Source of the DNA: Antilocapra americana | Taxonomy: Eukaryota > Chordata > Mammalia > Artiodactyla > Antilocapridae | NCBI GenBank assembly: GCA_007570785.1 | Contig: ML664152.1 | Coordinates: forward strand, 986,640-1,050,639 | Reading direction: 5' to 3' | DNA length: 64,000 nt | The notes under the pieces: generated by a model | Seen by the model: only the letters and a program-made list of their open reading frames with translations | Database searches by the model: none | Told to the model about the DNA's origin: nothing | Position numbers and translations under genes: made by a program | In this document: positions 43,655 through 56,231 of the stretch, piece by piece | Numbering within the stretch: position 1 is the stretch's first letter | How the letters are laid out: each line of letters begins with the position of its first letter

Positions 43655-46022
43655 TTGGAGGCTGGTTTCCAGGTAGGCGGTCCTTTTCCCTGGTCTCCAG
43701 ATGTCTGGAACCAACATGAGACCCCCAGCCCCATTCAAGGGTGTGCTCGGGGCTGAGGCAATGGGCAGGCTGGGAGCCCCAACACTTCACCCTCTGCCCT
43801 TCCCCCAGCTGGGCATGGTGGTTCCTGTCCTGGTGAGACTGATGGTCTGGGACCACTGGACACGAGATGGGCACAGAATCTCCCAGGCATACACCCACTG
43901 TTCCAGGCCTCATGGCAGCACTGCTGACCCTGCAGGCATGCTCTGTGTGACAGAGTCTGCCAAGTGTGTTCCACAGGTGGGTGCGGGCCCTTCCCCTGGC
44001 CACCCCCAGGCCAGGCCTGGTCTGTTCCCACTCCCTGTGGAGCCCCTTCTGCCACCAGAGCCCTGGCTCTTGCCTTGGAGCTCTGTGATGCTGTCTGTTC
44101 ACTTAAGCTTTCCCATCTGTGTCCAAACTAGGAGACCAAATCTCACCATAAATGGAAACATTTCGAGGGGGCCCCAGACAACTGCCAAACGACTTGGGGG
44201 ATGACTAAGCAGTGAGGGAGGGAAAGACGTTCCATGGCCCATATGTGAGGTTCTCTCTTCCGGGGACAGGGCGGAGGGACAGCATGAGTCACAAGACACC
44301 AGCTGCAGAAACCCCGCAGGGAGCGCCTTCTAGTAAAGGCTGAACTGGAGACTCTCCGTCGGTAAAAGGAAGTCTCAGGTTTGACCTCCTTAGAGTCAGT
44401 GGAAAGTTAATGGATAAGTACTTTCTTTTAAAAGTTAACACCGAGTGAGGTTGGCAAGAGTCAAAGTGAAGCTGTTTCTACGTGGACACTGATGTGGTAT
44501 TTTTGTTCACAAAACAATCAAGCGCCAACAGATTTGGTTAATTTAATGAAGAACAGACGAGAGAAGTAATTGCTTAGTATTTTTTCTTTTTTTGAAGTTT
44601 CTCATCTGTTGCCACGTGGACTCGGCTTTTCAGTTTCAGAGTGGCATTTTCTTTCTTTGTTTCCCATTTCTGCCAATTTTCTGTCTAGAATTCTACGCCA
44701 CCACAGCACAGCCCTGAGGTGGTCACTGATATCTTACGCAACAATTTGTGTGAAAATGAGGCCGAGATGAAGTATGCGGAAAGGCTCACGGGCTGGGGAA
44801 CGGCCGGGGCAGGCAGGGTGGCACGGCTGCCTTCCGACAGGCCGTGGGCTTTCAGAGCTCCTCCAGCTGGATGTCGGTCCGGAGAGCGTGTTCACAAGGC
44901 AGGCAGTGGGTGGCTCTCCATGGCCCCCTGAAGCCACAGAGAGGGGCCTGGAGCTCTGCATCCTGACACGAGCTGTGGCTTCCCTGCTGCCCTAAGGACC
45001 ACTGAGGGGCTCAGAGTATCTGGCCCCCCAGAGGGTTGAAGGGGAGGTCAGGGAGGGGCAGAGCACTTCCCTTGTGGACAGGGACCCCAACCCAGAGACG
45101 CAGCTAGTGCTTGTCTCCACAGGTGACCCGTGGCAAGTCTGGGACCTGAACCCAGGCACATCGCGTGTTCACCCCACTCTGTGCACACGGCTGCACACCC
45201 CTCCCCCGCCTCCTTCCTGGCAGGGGGGCAGTGGCTGGCAATCGGAGGAGGGCGTGGAGGGTGCTGCTTCCCAGCCGGGCCCGTGAACCACCTTGAGCGA
45301 CCCTCCACACTTCTCTTCCCTTTCACCTTCCTGGGTGCAGAGGGCTCCAGTGACTGACTCCAAGGCTCCAGCGGGGGCAGAACCAGCGATGGAAGGGTCC
45401 TGTGGATCAACTTGCTCTGAATTGTGTCAGAAACAGCAGTAAATCTTTCTGTTGAGCTGCTGAAGCCTTAGCTGTCTGTTTTGGTGCTCAGCTTCCCACA
45501 GCTGGCCTGAGAGTTCTGGCCACTGTACCCCCAGGCTTCGGACATGGCCCGCTGAGGCTCAGTACCTCAGGAGATGCATAAGTGATGCTTAAGTTGAAGT
45601 TTCTCTTGGGCCCAAGATGCAGTAAATAGAGAAACTCCCAGGCAAGGTGACAGTTCCCCAGGGGGAATCTCACGCTCAGAAGGCCGGGTGGTGGGGTGTG
45701 GGGGTGGGGTGTGGGTGAGGTGGGCAGGAGGAAGACTCCAAAAGAGGCGAACCCTGGGACCAGACTGGCTTCCAGGGCTCCAGGCTCCAGGGAGGCAGGG
45801 TGATTGAGGGAAAATGTTCCTCCTGTCAGGGACGAGGGTCACTGGGGCTGGGCCTTGGCTGCTGCTTCTGGAATCCTCTCCCCCATCCTGCTGCTCTGTG
45901 GAGCAGTGCTGACACTGCAGACCCTGAATCCACACTCTCCAGCAGGATGCCCACTGATCTGTGAATTCAACCGGGCTTCTGTAGTCAAACAATAAAAATT
46001 CTAAATCTTGTTTCATTCTTTA
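43655..46022. other. Unique sequence, no gene proven
   Basis: GC-rich at 43700-44100 and 44760-45400, with several overlapping open frames of 90-183 codons and no known domain. 44370-44760 is balanced, repeat-free and could be a conserved non-coding element. A weak reversed MIR-like patch (GGACCTGAACCCAGG) lies near 45141-45155. An AATAAA at about 45991 has no transcript evidence. Confidence 0.4.
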
Positions 46023-46282
46023 CTTTTGGCTGTGCTGGGTCTCTGTTGCTGTGTGCGGGCTTTCTCCAGCTAAGGCCAGTGGGGCCACTCTCCAGCTGTG
46101 GTGCTCAGGCTTCACGCTTCAGTGTCTTCTCTGGTTGCAGAGTACAGGATCTGGAGCTCAGCAGCTGTGGCTTGTGGGCTTAGCTGCCCTGCGGCATGTG
46201 GAATCTTCCTGGAACAAGGAAGTAACCAGTGTTCCTTGCATTGGCAGGCAGATTCTTAGTCATTGGATCACTAGGGAAATCC
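46023..46282 (-). mobile_element. CHR-long SINE, reverse
   Basis: CTTTTGGCTGTGCTGGGTCTC at the left, through CTTGTGGGCTTAGCTGCCCTG, to GGATCACTAGGGAAATCC at the right. Near-full-length CHR-long. It is followed at once by forward L1 sequence. Confidence 0.85.
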
Positions 46283-46565
46283 TCAAGCAATGAAAAACTT
46301 TAAAACCTTATCATTTACTATAGCATCAAAGAATACATGATACTTAGGGATAAATCTAAGAAAATAGATGCAAGATCAATATGTTGAAAACTAAAAAAAA
46401 AAAACACAGCTGACAAAAAAAAGAAGACTTAAAAAGTAGAGAAATAGACCATATTCATGGATTGGGAGACTCAGTAATTTTAAACTTCAGAGTTTTTCCC
46501 AAATCAGTCTTTAGATTTAATGTGATCCCAGTCAATCCCACCAGGATAAGTAGACATTGAAAGTT
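46283..46565 (+). mobile_element. L1 ORF2-region fragment
   Basis: ATTTACTATAGCATCAAAGAATACATGATACTTAGG and ATAGACCATATTCATGGATTGG are typical L1 reverse-transcriptase-region phrases in forward orientation. Broken frame with internal A-runs (46395-46406). A BovB adjoins at 46566. Confidence 0.75.
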
Positions 46566-47248
46566 AAGTTTAGCTCAGTCTCTCAGTCATGTCTGACTCT
46601 TTGTGACCCTATGGACTGCAGCACATCAGGCTTCCCTGTCCATCACCAACACCCAGAGCTTACTCAACCTCATGTTCATTGAGTCAGTGATACAATCAAA
46701 CCATCTCATCCTCTGTCATCCCCTTCTCTTCCCACCTTCAATCTTTCCCAGCATCAGGGTCTTTTCTAAAGAGTCAGTTCTTCACAGCAGGTGGCCCAAG
46801 TATTGGAGCTTCAACTTCAGCATCAGTTCTTCCAATGAATATTCAGGACTGATTTCTTTTAGGATGGACTTGTTGGATCTCCTTGCAGTTCAAGGGACTC
46901 TCAAGAGTCTTCTCCAACACCACAGTTAAAGAGCATCGATTCTTTGGCATTCAGCTTTCTTTATGATCCAGCTCTCACATCCATACATGACTACTGGAAA
47001 AACCATAGCTTTGACTGTTTGGACCTTTGTTGGCAAAGTGATGTCTCTGCTTCTTAATATGCTGCCCAGGTTGGTCATAGCTTTTCTTCCAAGGAGCAAG
47101 CATCTTTTAATTTCATGGCTGTTATCACCATCTGCAGTGATTGTGGAGCCCAAGAAAATAAGATCTGTCACTGTTTCCATTGTTTTTCCATCTATTTGCC
47201 ATAAAGTGATGGGACAGGATGCCATGATCTTCATTTTTTGAATGTTGA

Positions 47249-49254
47249 GGTTTTTCTTTTCTTAAATTTTATATATTTATTTTCTTTACATTATCGTGTT
47301 GGTTTTGCCATACATTGACATGAATCCGCCATGGGTATACATGTGTTCCCCTTCCATAACACCCCCTCCATCTCCCTCATGATTCCATCTCTCTGGGTCA
47401 TCCCGGTGCACCAGCCCTGAGCACCCTGTATCAAGCATCAAACCTGGGCTGGCGATTCATTTCACATATGATAATTTACATGTTTTAATGCCGTTCTCCC
47501 GTATCATCTCCCATTTCACCCTTGCCCTCTCCCATAGAGTTCAAAAGACTGTTCTATACATGTGCATCTCTTTTGCTGTCTCACATACAGGGTTATCGTC
47601 ACCATCTTTCTAAATTCCATATATATGTGTTAGTATACTGTATTGTTGTTTTTCCTTCTGGCTTACTTCACTCTGTATAATAGGCTCCAGATTTGTCTAC
47701 CTCAGTAGAACTGATTCAAATGTATTCCTTTTAGTGGCTGAGTAATATTCCATTGTGTATATGTACAACAGCTTTCTTATCCATTCGTCTGCTGATGGAC
47801 ATCTAGATTGCTTCCATGTCCTGGCTATTGCAAACAGTGTGGCGATGAACACTGGGGTACACGGGTCTCTTTCAGTTCTGGTTTCCTTGGTGTGTATGCC
47901 CAGCAGTGGGATTGCTGGGTCATACGGCAGTTCTATTTCCAGTTTTCTAAGGAATCTCCACACTGTTCTCCATAGTGGCTGTACTAGTTTGCATTCCCAC
48001 CAACAGTGCAAGAGGGTTCCCTTTTCTCCACATCCTCTCCAGCATTTATTGCTTGTAGACTTTTGGATGGCAGCCATTTGGACTGGTATAAAGTGGTACC
48101 TCATTGTGGTTCTGATTTGCATTTCTCTGATAATGAGTGATGTTGAGCATCTTTTCATGTGTTTGTTAGCCATTTTTATGTCTTCTTTGGAGAAATGTCT
48201 GTTTAGTTCTTTGGCCCACTTTTTGATTGGGTCATTTATTTTTCTGGAATTGAGCAGCAGGAGTTGCTTGTGTATTTTTGAGATTAATTGTTTGTCCGTT
48301 GCTTCATTGGCTATTGTTTTCTCCCATTCTGAAGGCTGCCTTTTCACCTTGCTTTTAGTTTCCTTTGTTGTGCAGAAGCTTTTAATTTTAATTAGGTCCC
48401 ATTTGTTTATTTTTGCTTTTATTTCCAATATTCTGGGAGGTGGGTCATAGAGGATCCTGCTTTTGTTTATGTTGGAGAGTGTTTTGCCTATGTTTTCCTC
48501 TAGGAGTTTTATAGTTTCTGGTCTTATATTTAGATCTTTGATCCATTTTGAGTTTATTTTTGTGTGTGGTGTTAGAAAGTATTCTAGTTTCATTCTTTTA
48601 CAAGTGGCTGTCCAGTTTTCCCAGCACCACTTGTTAAAGAGATTGTCTTTTCTCCATTGTATATTCTTGCATCCTTTGTCAAAGATAAGGTGTCCATAGG
48701 TGCATGGATTTATCTCTGGGCTTTCTATTTTGTTCCACTGATCTGTATTTCTGTCTTTGTGCCAGTACCATACTGTCTTGATAACTGTGGCTTTGTAGTA
48801 CAGCCTAAAGTCAGGCAGGTTGGTTCCTCCAGTTCCATTCTTCTTTCTCAAGACTACTTTGGCTATTCAAGGTTTTTTGTATTTCCATACAAACTGTGAA
48901 ATTATTTGTTCTAATTCTCTGAAAAAGACCTCTGGTAGCTTGATAGGAATTGCACTGATCTATAGATTGCTCTGGGTAGTATACTCATTTTCACTATATT
49001 GATTCTTCCAATCCATGAACACGGTATATTTCTCCATCTATTTGTGTCCTCTTTGATTTCTTTTATCAGTGTTTTATAGTTTTCTATATATATGTCTTTT
49101 GTTTCTTTAGGTAGATATACTCCTAAGTATTTTATTCTTTTAGTTTCGATGGTGAATGGAATTGTTTTCTTAATTTCTCTTTCTGTTTTCTCATTGTCAG
49201 TGTATAGGAATGCAAGGGATTTCTGTGTGTTGATTTTATATCCTGCAACTTTAC
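47249..49254 (-). mobile_element. Young bovine-type L1 3' half, inserted in BovB
   Basis: Reversed L1 with its T-rich (A-tail complement) end at 47249 and 5' truncation at 49254. TTGAATGTTGA lies on both sides (47238-47248 and 49255-49265), an exact 11-base duplication of BovB sequence. About 384 codons of ORF2 C-terminus remain open. A near-identical 3' copy lies at 57613-58468. Confidence 0.95.
47697..48851 (-). pseudogene. L1 ORF2 C-terminal fragment
   Basis: 384 open codons of the L1 ORF2 C-terminal third. It starts near [20 protein letters not shown] and includes [20 protein letters not shown] (the zinc-knuckle-like cysteine segment) and the terminal ...[10 protein letters not shown]. 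The frame is closed upstream by a TGA at 48867-48869. In related L1 proteins a tryptophan codon is expected there, so this is a nonsense change. The copy is also 5'-truncated, with no endonuclease or YADD box in the open part. Inactive, but the frame is well kept, in line with recent insertion. Confidence 0.9.
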
Positions 49255-50355
49255 TTGAATGTTGAATTTTAAGCGAGCTTTTTCACTCTTCTCACTCTCA
49301 CACTTTCATCATGAGGCTCTTTAGCTCCTCTTCACTTTCTGCCATAAAGGGGAAGTCATCTGTATATCTGAGGTTATTGAAATTTCTCTCAGCAATCTTG
49401 ATTCCAGCTTGTGCTTCATCCAGCCTGGCATTTCACTTGATGTATTCTGCATATAAGTTAAATAATTAAGCTGACAATATACAGCCTTGATATACTCCTT
49501 TCCCAATTTGGAACCAGTTCGTTTGGAACCAGTCCAGTTCTATGTCCAGTTCTAACTGTTGCTTCTTGACCTGCATACAGATTTCTCAGGAGGCAAGTAA
49601 GGTGGTCTGGTATTCCCATTTCTCGAAGAATTTTCCGCAGTTTGTTGTGATCCACAAAGTCAAAGGCTTTAGCATAGTCAATGAAGCAGAAGTAGATGAT
49701 TTTCTGGAATTTTGTTTTGCTTTTTGTATGATCCAACGGATGCTGGCAATTTGATCTCTGGTTCCTCTGCCTTTTCTAAATTCAGCATGAACACCTGGAA
49801 GTTTCGGTTCATGTACTTTTGAAGGCTAGCTTGGAGAATTTTCAGAATTACTTTGTTGAAAAAAGTGTGAGATAAGTGCAATTGTGTGATAGTTTGAACA
49901 TTCTTTGGCATTGCCTTTCTTTGGGATGGAATGAAAACTGACCTTTTTCAGTCCTGTGGCCACTGCTGAGTTTCCCAAATTTGCTGGCATACTGAGTGCA
50001 GCATTTTCAGAGCATCATCTTATAGGATTTGAAATAGCTCAACTGGAATTCCATCACCTCTACTAGCTTCGTTCGTAGTGATGCTTCCTAAGGCCCAATT
50101 GTCCTCACACTCCGGAATGTCTGGCTCTAGGTGGGTGATCACACCATCGTGGTTAACTGGGTCATGAAGATCTTTTTTGTATAGTTCTTCTGTGTATTCT
50201 TGCCACCTCTTCTTAATATCTTCTGCTTCTGTTAGGTCCATACCATTTCTGTCCTTTATTGTGCCCATCTTTGCATGAAATGTTCCCTTGGTATCTCTAA
50301 TTTTCTTCAAGAGATCTCTAGTCTTTCCCATTCTATTGTTTTTCTCTTTTATAAC

Positions 50356-53300
50356 ACTACCTAAAAGCTCTGGGAGAGACGGGCCAGCATTTTCCTCTGG
50401 AAGAAGATGCAGAGCCAGATCTGGAAGCTGCTCATCCTGGGTGCCTCCTGTCCAGTGACTCCCACCTGCAGGGGTCCTGGACACAGGTGTCCTCTGCTCT
50501 GCTCCTTGCCCCCTCAACCACAGCCCCATCTGGTATCACAAGCCTCTTCCTCTTTGACAGATGTGGGGATTGCACAGAGCTTCATTTCTGTCGATATTTA
50601 TTATATTAGTAATTAAAACAGAAATTTAGAAATATCTATTTATTGATCCATTTCAGGTTAGCAAGGATAAACCCATGTCATGTTGACATAGATATAAGCT
50701 TTTAATTAAAAAACTATATTTTCAAAAAAAAAAAAAAAGAAAGAAACCCTCATGGGAGGAGTGGCACTTATTCATTTGTAACAAGACTACAACATTTGAG
50801 GGAAAAAAAGTCAAATTCTCTGATCTGCTTCTGCCTTCAAACTGTCCTGATAGGGTGATTTTAGGTAAAATCTGTGACAGAAATCTGGCCTCATAAGACA
50901 TGGAGTTGGAGGGAAGAGTATTTCGAGAATCTTCTTAGAAAATTGTGGGTATTCTTTGATATGACTATAACCTAATGAAAGGTAATTTCTTAAGGGTTTG
51001 TTGCATGTGGGATCTGAAAGCAAATCAGTGGATTTTTGTGCTTCATATTTTTGTGAGAGAATGAGAATGAAGAGGGGAAACATTGTCCTCAAAGCAAATT
51101 TGGCCTCACACACTCTCTGAAAAGACCCAGGATCCCTTAGGGTCCCCAGACCAGCTGAGAACCACCTTGCTGGGTTATCAGGGGAGTGGTGATATTCTCT
51201 GAGCAAATAGGCCCTATTGGAGCATTGGGTGTGGCTGGAGAATCTATGTTGCTAGAAGACTCCCGTTGAGTCTTGTGATCTGTTGACTTCAGGATTCCTT
51301 GATGTTGGGGGCAGACTTTTAAGAAGCCTCATGGAGAGATGGTATGTAAGGAGCAGGTGGGACATCACACCCCCCACTTCACCACCCTGCACCCTCGTTC
51401 ACCTAACATGGAGCATCCTGGCAGAGCCCAGAACTGGACTCAGCATGTTTCCTAATGGTCAGTTCCTGGCAGTGACCGGAGCACAGTGTTTATCCTCTCA
51501 CATAGTTCGGCTGCTCCATAGCAGAGAAGACACAGATCTCGTCTCCCTGCTCTGTCACCCTCAATCACAGCTACCTCAAGGTTCATAATGACTGCTGGAG
51601 TTGCTGCTCTCACATCTGCATCCCAGGATGGCAGCAAAGAACATCAGGGAGGCACCTGAGGGAGGTATTTCTGAAAAATTCAGCCTCTTCCCGGCGACTT
51701 CTGTGGATGTCCTCATACTTCCACTGGCAGCCCATGGGCAACTAGCTGCAAGAAAGGCTGGCAATGTTGTCTCTTAAAGCATGATGCTGCCCGAACATCC
51801 AGGAGGAAGGGAGAACAGCTGTGGGGTTAGCAGCAGCCTCACCCTCCTCTACATGCTCTGCAAGATGACAAGGCCCTAACTGGGAGCTGGGCCCTTTTCA
51901 TCTGGCCTCAGGGAGACTTGGGCTGGTTCCTGGGCCCTGACTCCTGGACACAGGTAACCAGCCTCCACTCTGCCTGAGCAGGGGTGGGGCTCGGGGGGGA
52001 GTGGGGCAGGTTGGGGGTACTGTAGAGTTCCCACAGCTCCCTGTGAGGCCCTCCCCTATCCCAGCAGGACCCACCAGATTGGCTGTCCCGAGTAGTCAGA
52101 GGATCCTGAGCCCCTGACTGTTCCTTTTGACTCCACATCCAGAAGGGAGTCAGCCTCCTCCAAGCCATGCCCTTGCAGATCCATTCCTCCTTGTAGCACC
52201 CAAAAGCAGGAGGCAGAACCTTGAGCTCCAATTTGTCAGGGAAAGAAGAATAAGAGAGGGGGGTGGGGGAGGGTCGATGAGAGGGGTGTGAGGATCACCC
52301 CATCAGTCTCTGCAGGAAGCCTGCATGCCAGCTTGTCTGGCAGGCCTGAGGGGTTCCAGATGTGGCCTCCGCATGACTCAGGGAGCAGCTGCACAGCAGT
52401 AGGCTGTCCCCGAGGACCCTCAGTGCGGTAAGGTTGGAGTCCCGCCACCTATCCTGCATGTTGGGTCCTGCGTGCTTCCCTCCTCGCTGTGATTCACCAC
52501 CAGCTCAGCCTCCAAAGTCTCAGGGCTCCGCATCCCTCCCACGTGGTCCCTGCTTCGCTGTGCTGGTGCAGGAGGCCTCTCTAGGGGTGGGGGCAATAGG
52601 GGAGGGGACTCTTAAGGTCCAGTGCGATGCAGCTGTCTTTCCTGCTGCAAGCAGGGCAGTGGGCTAAGGATGCACTGTCTCCGTGAGTCTCCTGTGCCAA
52701 GATGCAGTTGACTGCCTGCACCACCCCCACACCCTGTTTCCTCACCCCCCTCTCCGCGCCACCCCCCCCAGCACTCCAGAGCACCACCTGGCCCCAGGGT
52801 CTTCCAGGCCACCTCCACAGCACACACAGGGCCTCTCCAACCTGGGGCAGGAATTTAGGGGCCGGGGGCCTACCCCACTGCGGCCAGTGGGCTGTGTCCT
52901 ACGTATTGTACAGCTGGTGACTACACACGATATGTCAGCTGAGGAGGGGCGTCTGTTTAAAATTGAGGGCAGAGGATGGTGGCCCCCACAGCCTCTTCTC
53001 TGACCCCATCCCACCTCCTCAGGCATAGCTGAGGTCCTGCTGTCTGGCCTTCAGAACCCAGGAGTCTCTGTGCTGGTGCTGAGACCAGGATGGCTTGCTT
53101 GGCCACCACTTCTGCCTGTCACCTGCTTGGTCCCCATCAGCTCCCCGCCTGCAGCCACAGCAGAGGTGATGTCCCCTTCTCATTGGACACTCCCACCCTG
53201 GGCCTTCCTGTTTGCAAGCCTGGGGCTGTCTGATGTGAAGGCTGACCAGAGGGACTCTCTGCAGCCCTCTGAGCTGGACCTTGAGCTGTGTCCTCCCTAG

Positions 53301-53870
53301 CCTCTGTGCCTGCCGGAGGGGCTGGGCTGTGGGGTTGTGTGGTGACAGGGGCTGGACCTCCACGGGACCTGTGCAGCTTTGGGAACAGATGCTGCTGGCC
53401 TTCCAGGTCGAGGCTGCTGTTTCCGACCCAGGAACACTGCCTGGGTCCTGGAGCGAGGGGGCAGAGAGCTCTGTCCTGCCAGCTGGGTTTTGAGAGCCTG
53501 CGGGTGTGGTGACCCTGGAACTTACTTTTCTGTCCACCCTGAGAGCACTGCCCCTTCATCCTCAGCTGGGGGCTGGGCCTCACACCCTCTTTTCCAGGTC
53601 ACCCACAGAGTAGATGCCGTCAGGTTAACCTTGAGGGAGATGAGGCCCCTGCTGAATCATCAGGCCTCGAGAGCCTGGGCCACACGTCAGCAGTTTCTGC
53701 CCAGAGGAGGGGTGGTCTGTCCCCAACCTCCTGATTCTGGGATGATTTGAGTCCTTCACCATCACCTGCTTTTTCAAAACTAATGCAACCATCCATGTGA
53801 CCTACTAAAAGCTGCAGTGGGCCAGGCAAAACTAACCTTTCTTCCACGAGGCTAGGGGGTCTGCAAATAT
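50356..53870. other. Unique region, AT-rich then GC-rich, no gene proven
   Basis: 50580-51280 is AT-rich with an A-run at 50727-50740 and a DNA-transposon-like phrase (GGGTCCCCAGACCAGCTGAG near 51139) that I cannot place. 51280-53870 is GC-rich with many overlapping frames (up to 172 codons at 53019-53537, minus), none recognised. No complete acceptor-donor pair flanks them convincingly. Confidence 0.4.
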
Positions 53871-54212
53871 GAATCTTGAATTAAACATTTTTCTGGTTGA
53901 AAAACCTACATACCTAAAAATAAGACTAGAACACTATGAATAACAGATCTATAGGAAGTGTGAAACATAAATTCCTTCCCCACTGGGAGAAAGCAATAGA
54001 TGATTGTGAAAAGAAGAGATTTGATGAAATGTTCTTGTGAATCTTGAGTTAAACATTTTTCTGGTTGAAAAAAAACAACATACCAAAAAATGAGAGTAGA
54101 ACACTATGAATAACAAATCTATAGGAGGAGTGAAAAAATAAATGAATTCCCTCCCCACCGGGAGGAAGCAATAGATGACTGTGCGAAGAACAGATTTGAT
54201 GAAATGTTTTTG
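53871..54212. repeat. Tandem duplication, 168 + 174 bp
   Basis: GAATCTTGAATTAAACATTT at 53871 recurs as GAATCTTGAGTTAAACATTT at 54039, and similarity continues to GATGAAATGTTTTTG at 54212. The copies differ by roughly one base in seven to ten plus small indels, so the duplication is not recent. A 114-codon minus-strand frame crosses it but shows no known domain. Confidence 0.92.
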
Positions 54213-54984
54213 GAATAGACAGTTAAACTTTGTAATAAACTGTGAAATCCCAGGGTTCAGCTTTCTCCCCAAATAAACAGCACAGAACACACTGGGCCCA
54301 AGTCAAGGGGGTGGAGCTGGCTCCTCTGCTCATCTCCTTGCTCTGCTGTGTGCCTCTAACTTTGCCGCAACATTTGTCTGTACTTCCTCTGCATTTTGAC
54401 TCACAGATATCTGGTTGTGCAAGGCTCTTTCCCATTTTTGGGAAAGGGAGTCGCTCAAGGAGGCTCAGAAAGGCGCTTCCTTGGGCTGCTGGCCAGCATG
54501 GCTGGGGTGGAGGCACCGAGTGCCCCGGCTCCTGGTCTTGGGGCCGAGGCTGGGAGGAAGGACTTGCTGCTGGTTTGAGAGTGTCTCTGAGGACATCTCC
54601 TTGGAGTAGGAAGCTCTTCTGGAACCCTGGAGGATTCTTTGCCACATGTAGGTCATGCGTGCCTGCTCGGGCAGAGCCTGGTTTCCAGGACCTGATTGCT
54701 CCCCCTGATCTGGACTGAGCTTGAAGCTTGGGCTATGAGCAGAAGGTGAACAAGGGGGCCAGTTACAATGGAGAATAGGGAGTGGATGGTGGGTTGACGG
54801 CAAGTCTCTGCTGTAGCAATAGCTCTCCAACCGTTCTTGCTATGGAGAGACCCTTGGGCAAGTTGTACAATCCTAAGTGAATCCCAAGGGGTCCATAGTA
54901 ATTGTCACTGGAGAGCAGTTTTTGTCAGTGGGGTTTATCGCCCAATGGGGGGCATTGAGAAACATAGGAGGAGCTTTCAAGAAT
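54213..54984. other. Unique sequence, nothing proven
   Basis: Contains overlapping open frames up to 158 codons (54242-54718, plus) without recognisable domains. No repeat family named. Confidence 0.4.
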
Positions 54985-55835
54985 CAAATGCATTGAGATA
55001 GAGTATGTATTATATGTATAGGCATATATACAATAGGATGCACCCATTTTAAGTGTACAGTCTGATGCATTTTGACAATTTTATATAACTTTTATATAAC
55101 TGTAACACAGTCAAGACAGAGGACAATGCCCATAGAGTCCTTCATATCCTTTTGCAATAAAGCATGCCCACCCTATATAATCACTGACTTTTTGTAATTA
55201 GATTAGTTTTCCATGTTAATTCCATATTCATGGATAAGAAAATATGTGCTCATTCAGCTTCTGCATATTTTTAAGATGCATTCAAACTTAACTTCTGAGT
55301 ATTTAATAGCATTTCATAGGATATTATCAGAGTTTATTAATTTACTTGTTCATAGACATTTCTAGTTTGTCAACCAGTTGTTTCCACTTGGGGCTGTTAT
55401 AAATAAATCTGCTCAAGCCTTTGTCAGGGTGCATCTTTGCATTTCTCACTGGTAAATATGCAGAATGGAATGGCCAGGTCAAGTGGTAAGTGTTTGACTG
55501 TCTAAAATTGCCAGTTTCCCAAAGCAACTGCATTGTTTACATTCCCACCAGTGACAAGTGTTCCAGTTCCTTCGCATCCTCACATCCACTCTGTCAGTCT
55601 TGTTCATTTTAACTGTTATTGTGGATGTGACGTGCCATCTAAATACAGTTTAAATTTGCATCTCCCTATGATTGATGAAGTTGAGTACAATTTCACAGAT
55701 TCACAGGCCACTTGTATATCTTCTCTTGTGAAGTGCTTGTTCTAATAATTTACCTCCCTTTAAAAAACCCCTTTTATTTAGAAATAATTTTAGATTCACA
55801 GAAAAGTTGCAGATACAGCAGAGAGTTACCTAGTT

Positions 55836-56231
55836 GTTGTAGTTCAGCCAGTAAGTCATGACCAACTCTTTGTGACCCTATACACTGCAGCACACCAGAC
55901 TTCCCTGTCCTTCATTTTCTCCTGGAGTTTGCTCAGACTCAGGTCTATTGAGTCGGTGATGCCATCCAGCCATCTTATCTTCTGTCACACCCTTCTCCTC
56001 CTGCCCTCAATCTTTCCCAGCATCAGTCTTTTCCAGTGAGTCAGCTCTTTGCATCAGGTGGCCAAAGTATTGGAGCCAAAGTATTGGAGCCTAAGTATTG
56101 GAGCTTTGGCATCAGTCCTTCCAATGAATATTCAGAGTTGATTTCCTTTAGGATTGACTGGTTTGATCTCTTTGCTGTCCAAGGGATTCTCAAGAGTCTT
56201 CTCCAGCACCACAATTCAAAAGCATCAATTC
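55836..56231 (-). mobile_element. BovB 3' end fragment
   Basis: Reversed BovB terminus from GTTGTAGTTCAGCCAGTAAG to CACAATTCAAAAGCATCAATTC. Within it a 14-base unit (CCAAAGTATTGGAG) is present three times in a row at 56062, 56076 and 56090, the third with one change. Other copies in the window have it once. Confidence 0.88.

Larger units (their letters stand above)
46566..50355 (-). mobile_element. BovB LINE split by a young L1
   Basis: The BovB 3' part is at 46566-47248 and the rest at 49266-50355. The joint falls in the codons for the LNIQKTK region, and the two pieces are contiguous BovB once 47249-49254 is removed. Minus-strand RT fragments survive at 47234-46926, 49506-49321, 49736-49458 and 50338-50020, separated by frameshifts. 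The outer BovB is therefore older than the L1. Confidence 0.93.

Noticed and set aside
45985..46000. AATAAA as a polyadenylation site for a gene ending near 46 kb
   Set aside because: Single hexamer in AT-rich DNA just before a SINE; no supporting exon upstream.
47755..48450. 231-codon plus-strand frame over the young L1, and its twin at 58116-58532
   Set aside because: Antisense shadow of L1 ORF2; the same frame appears in both L1 copies because the DNA is the same.
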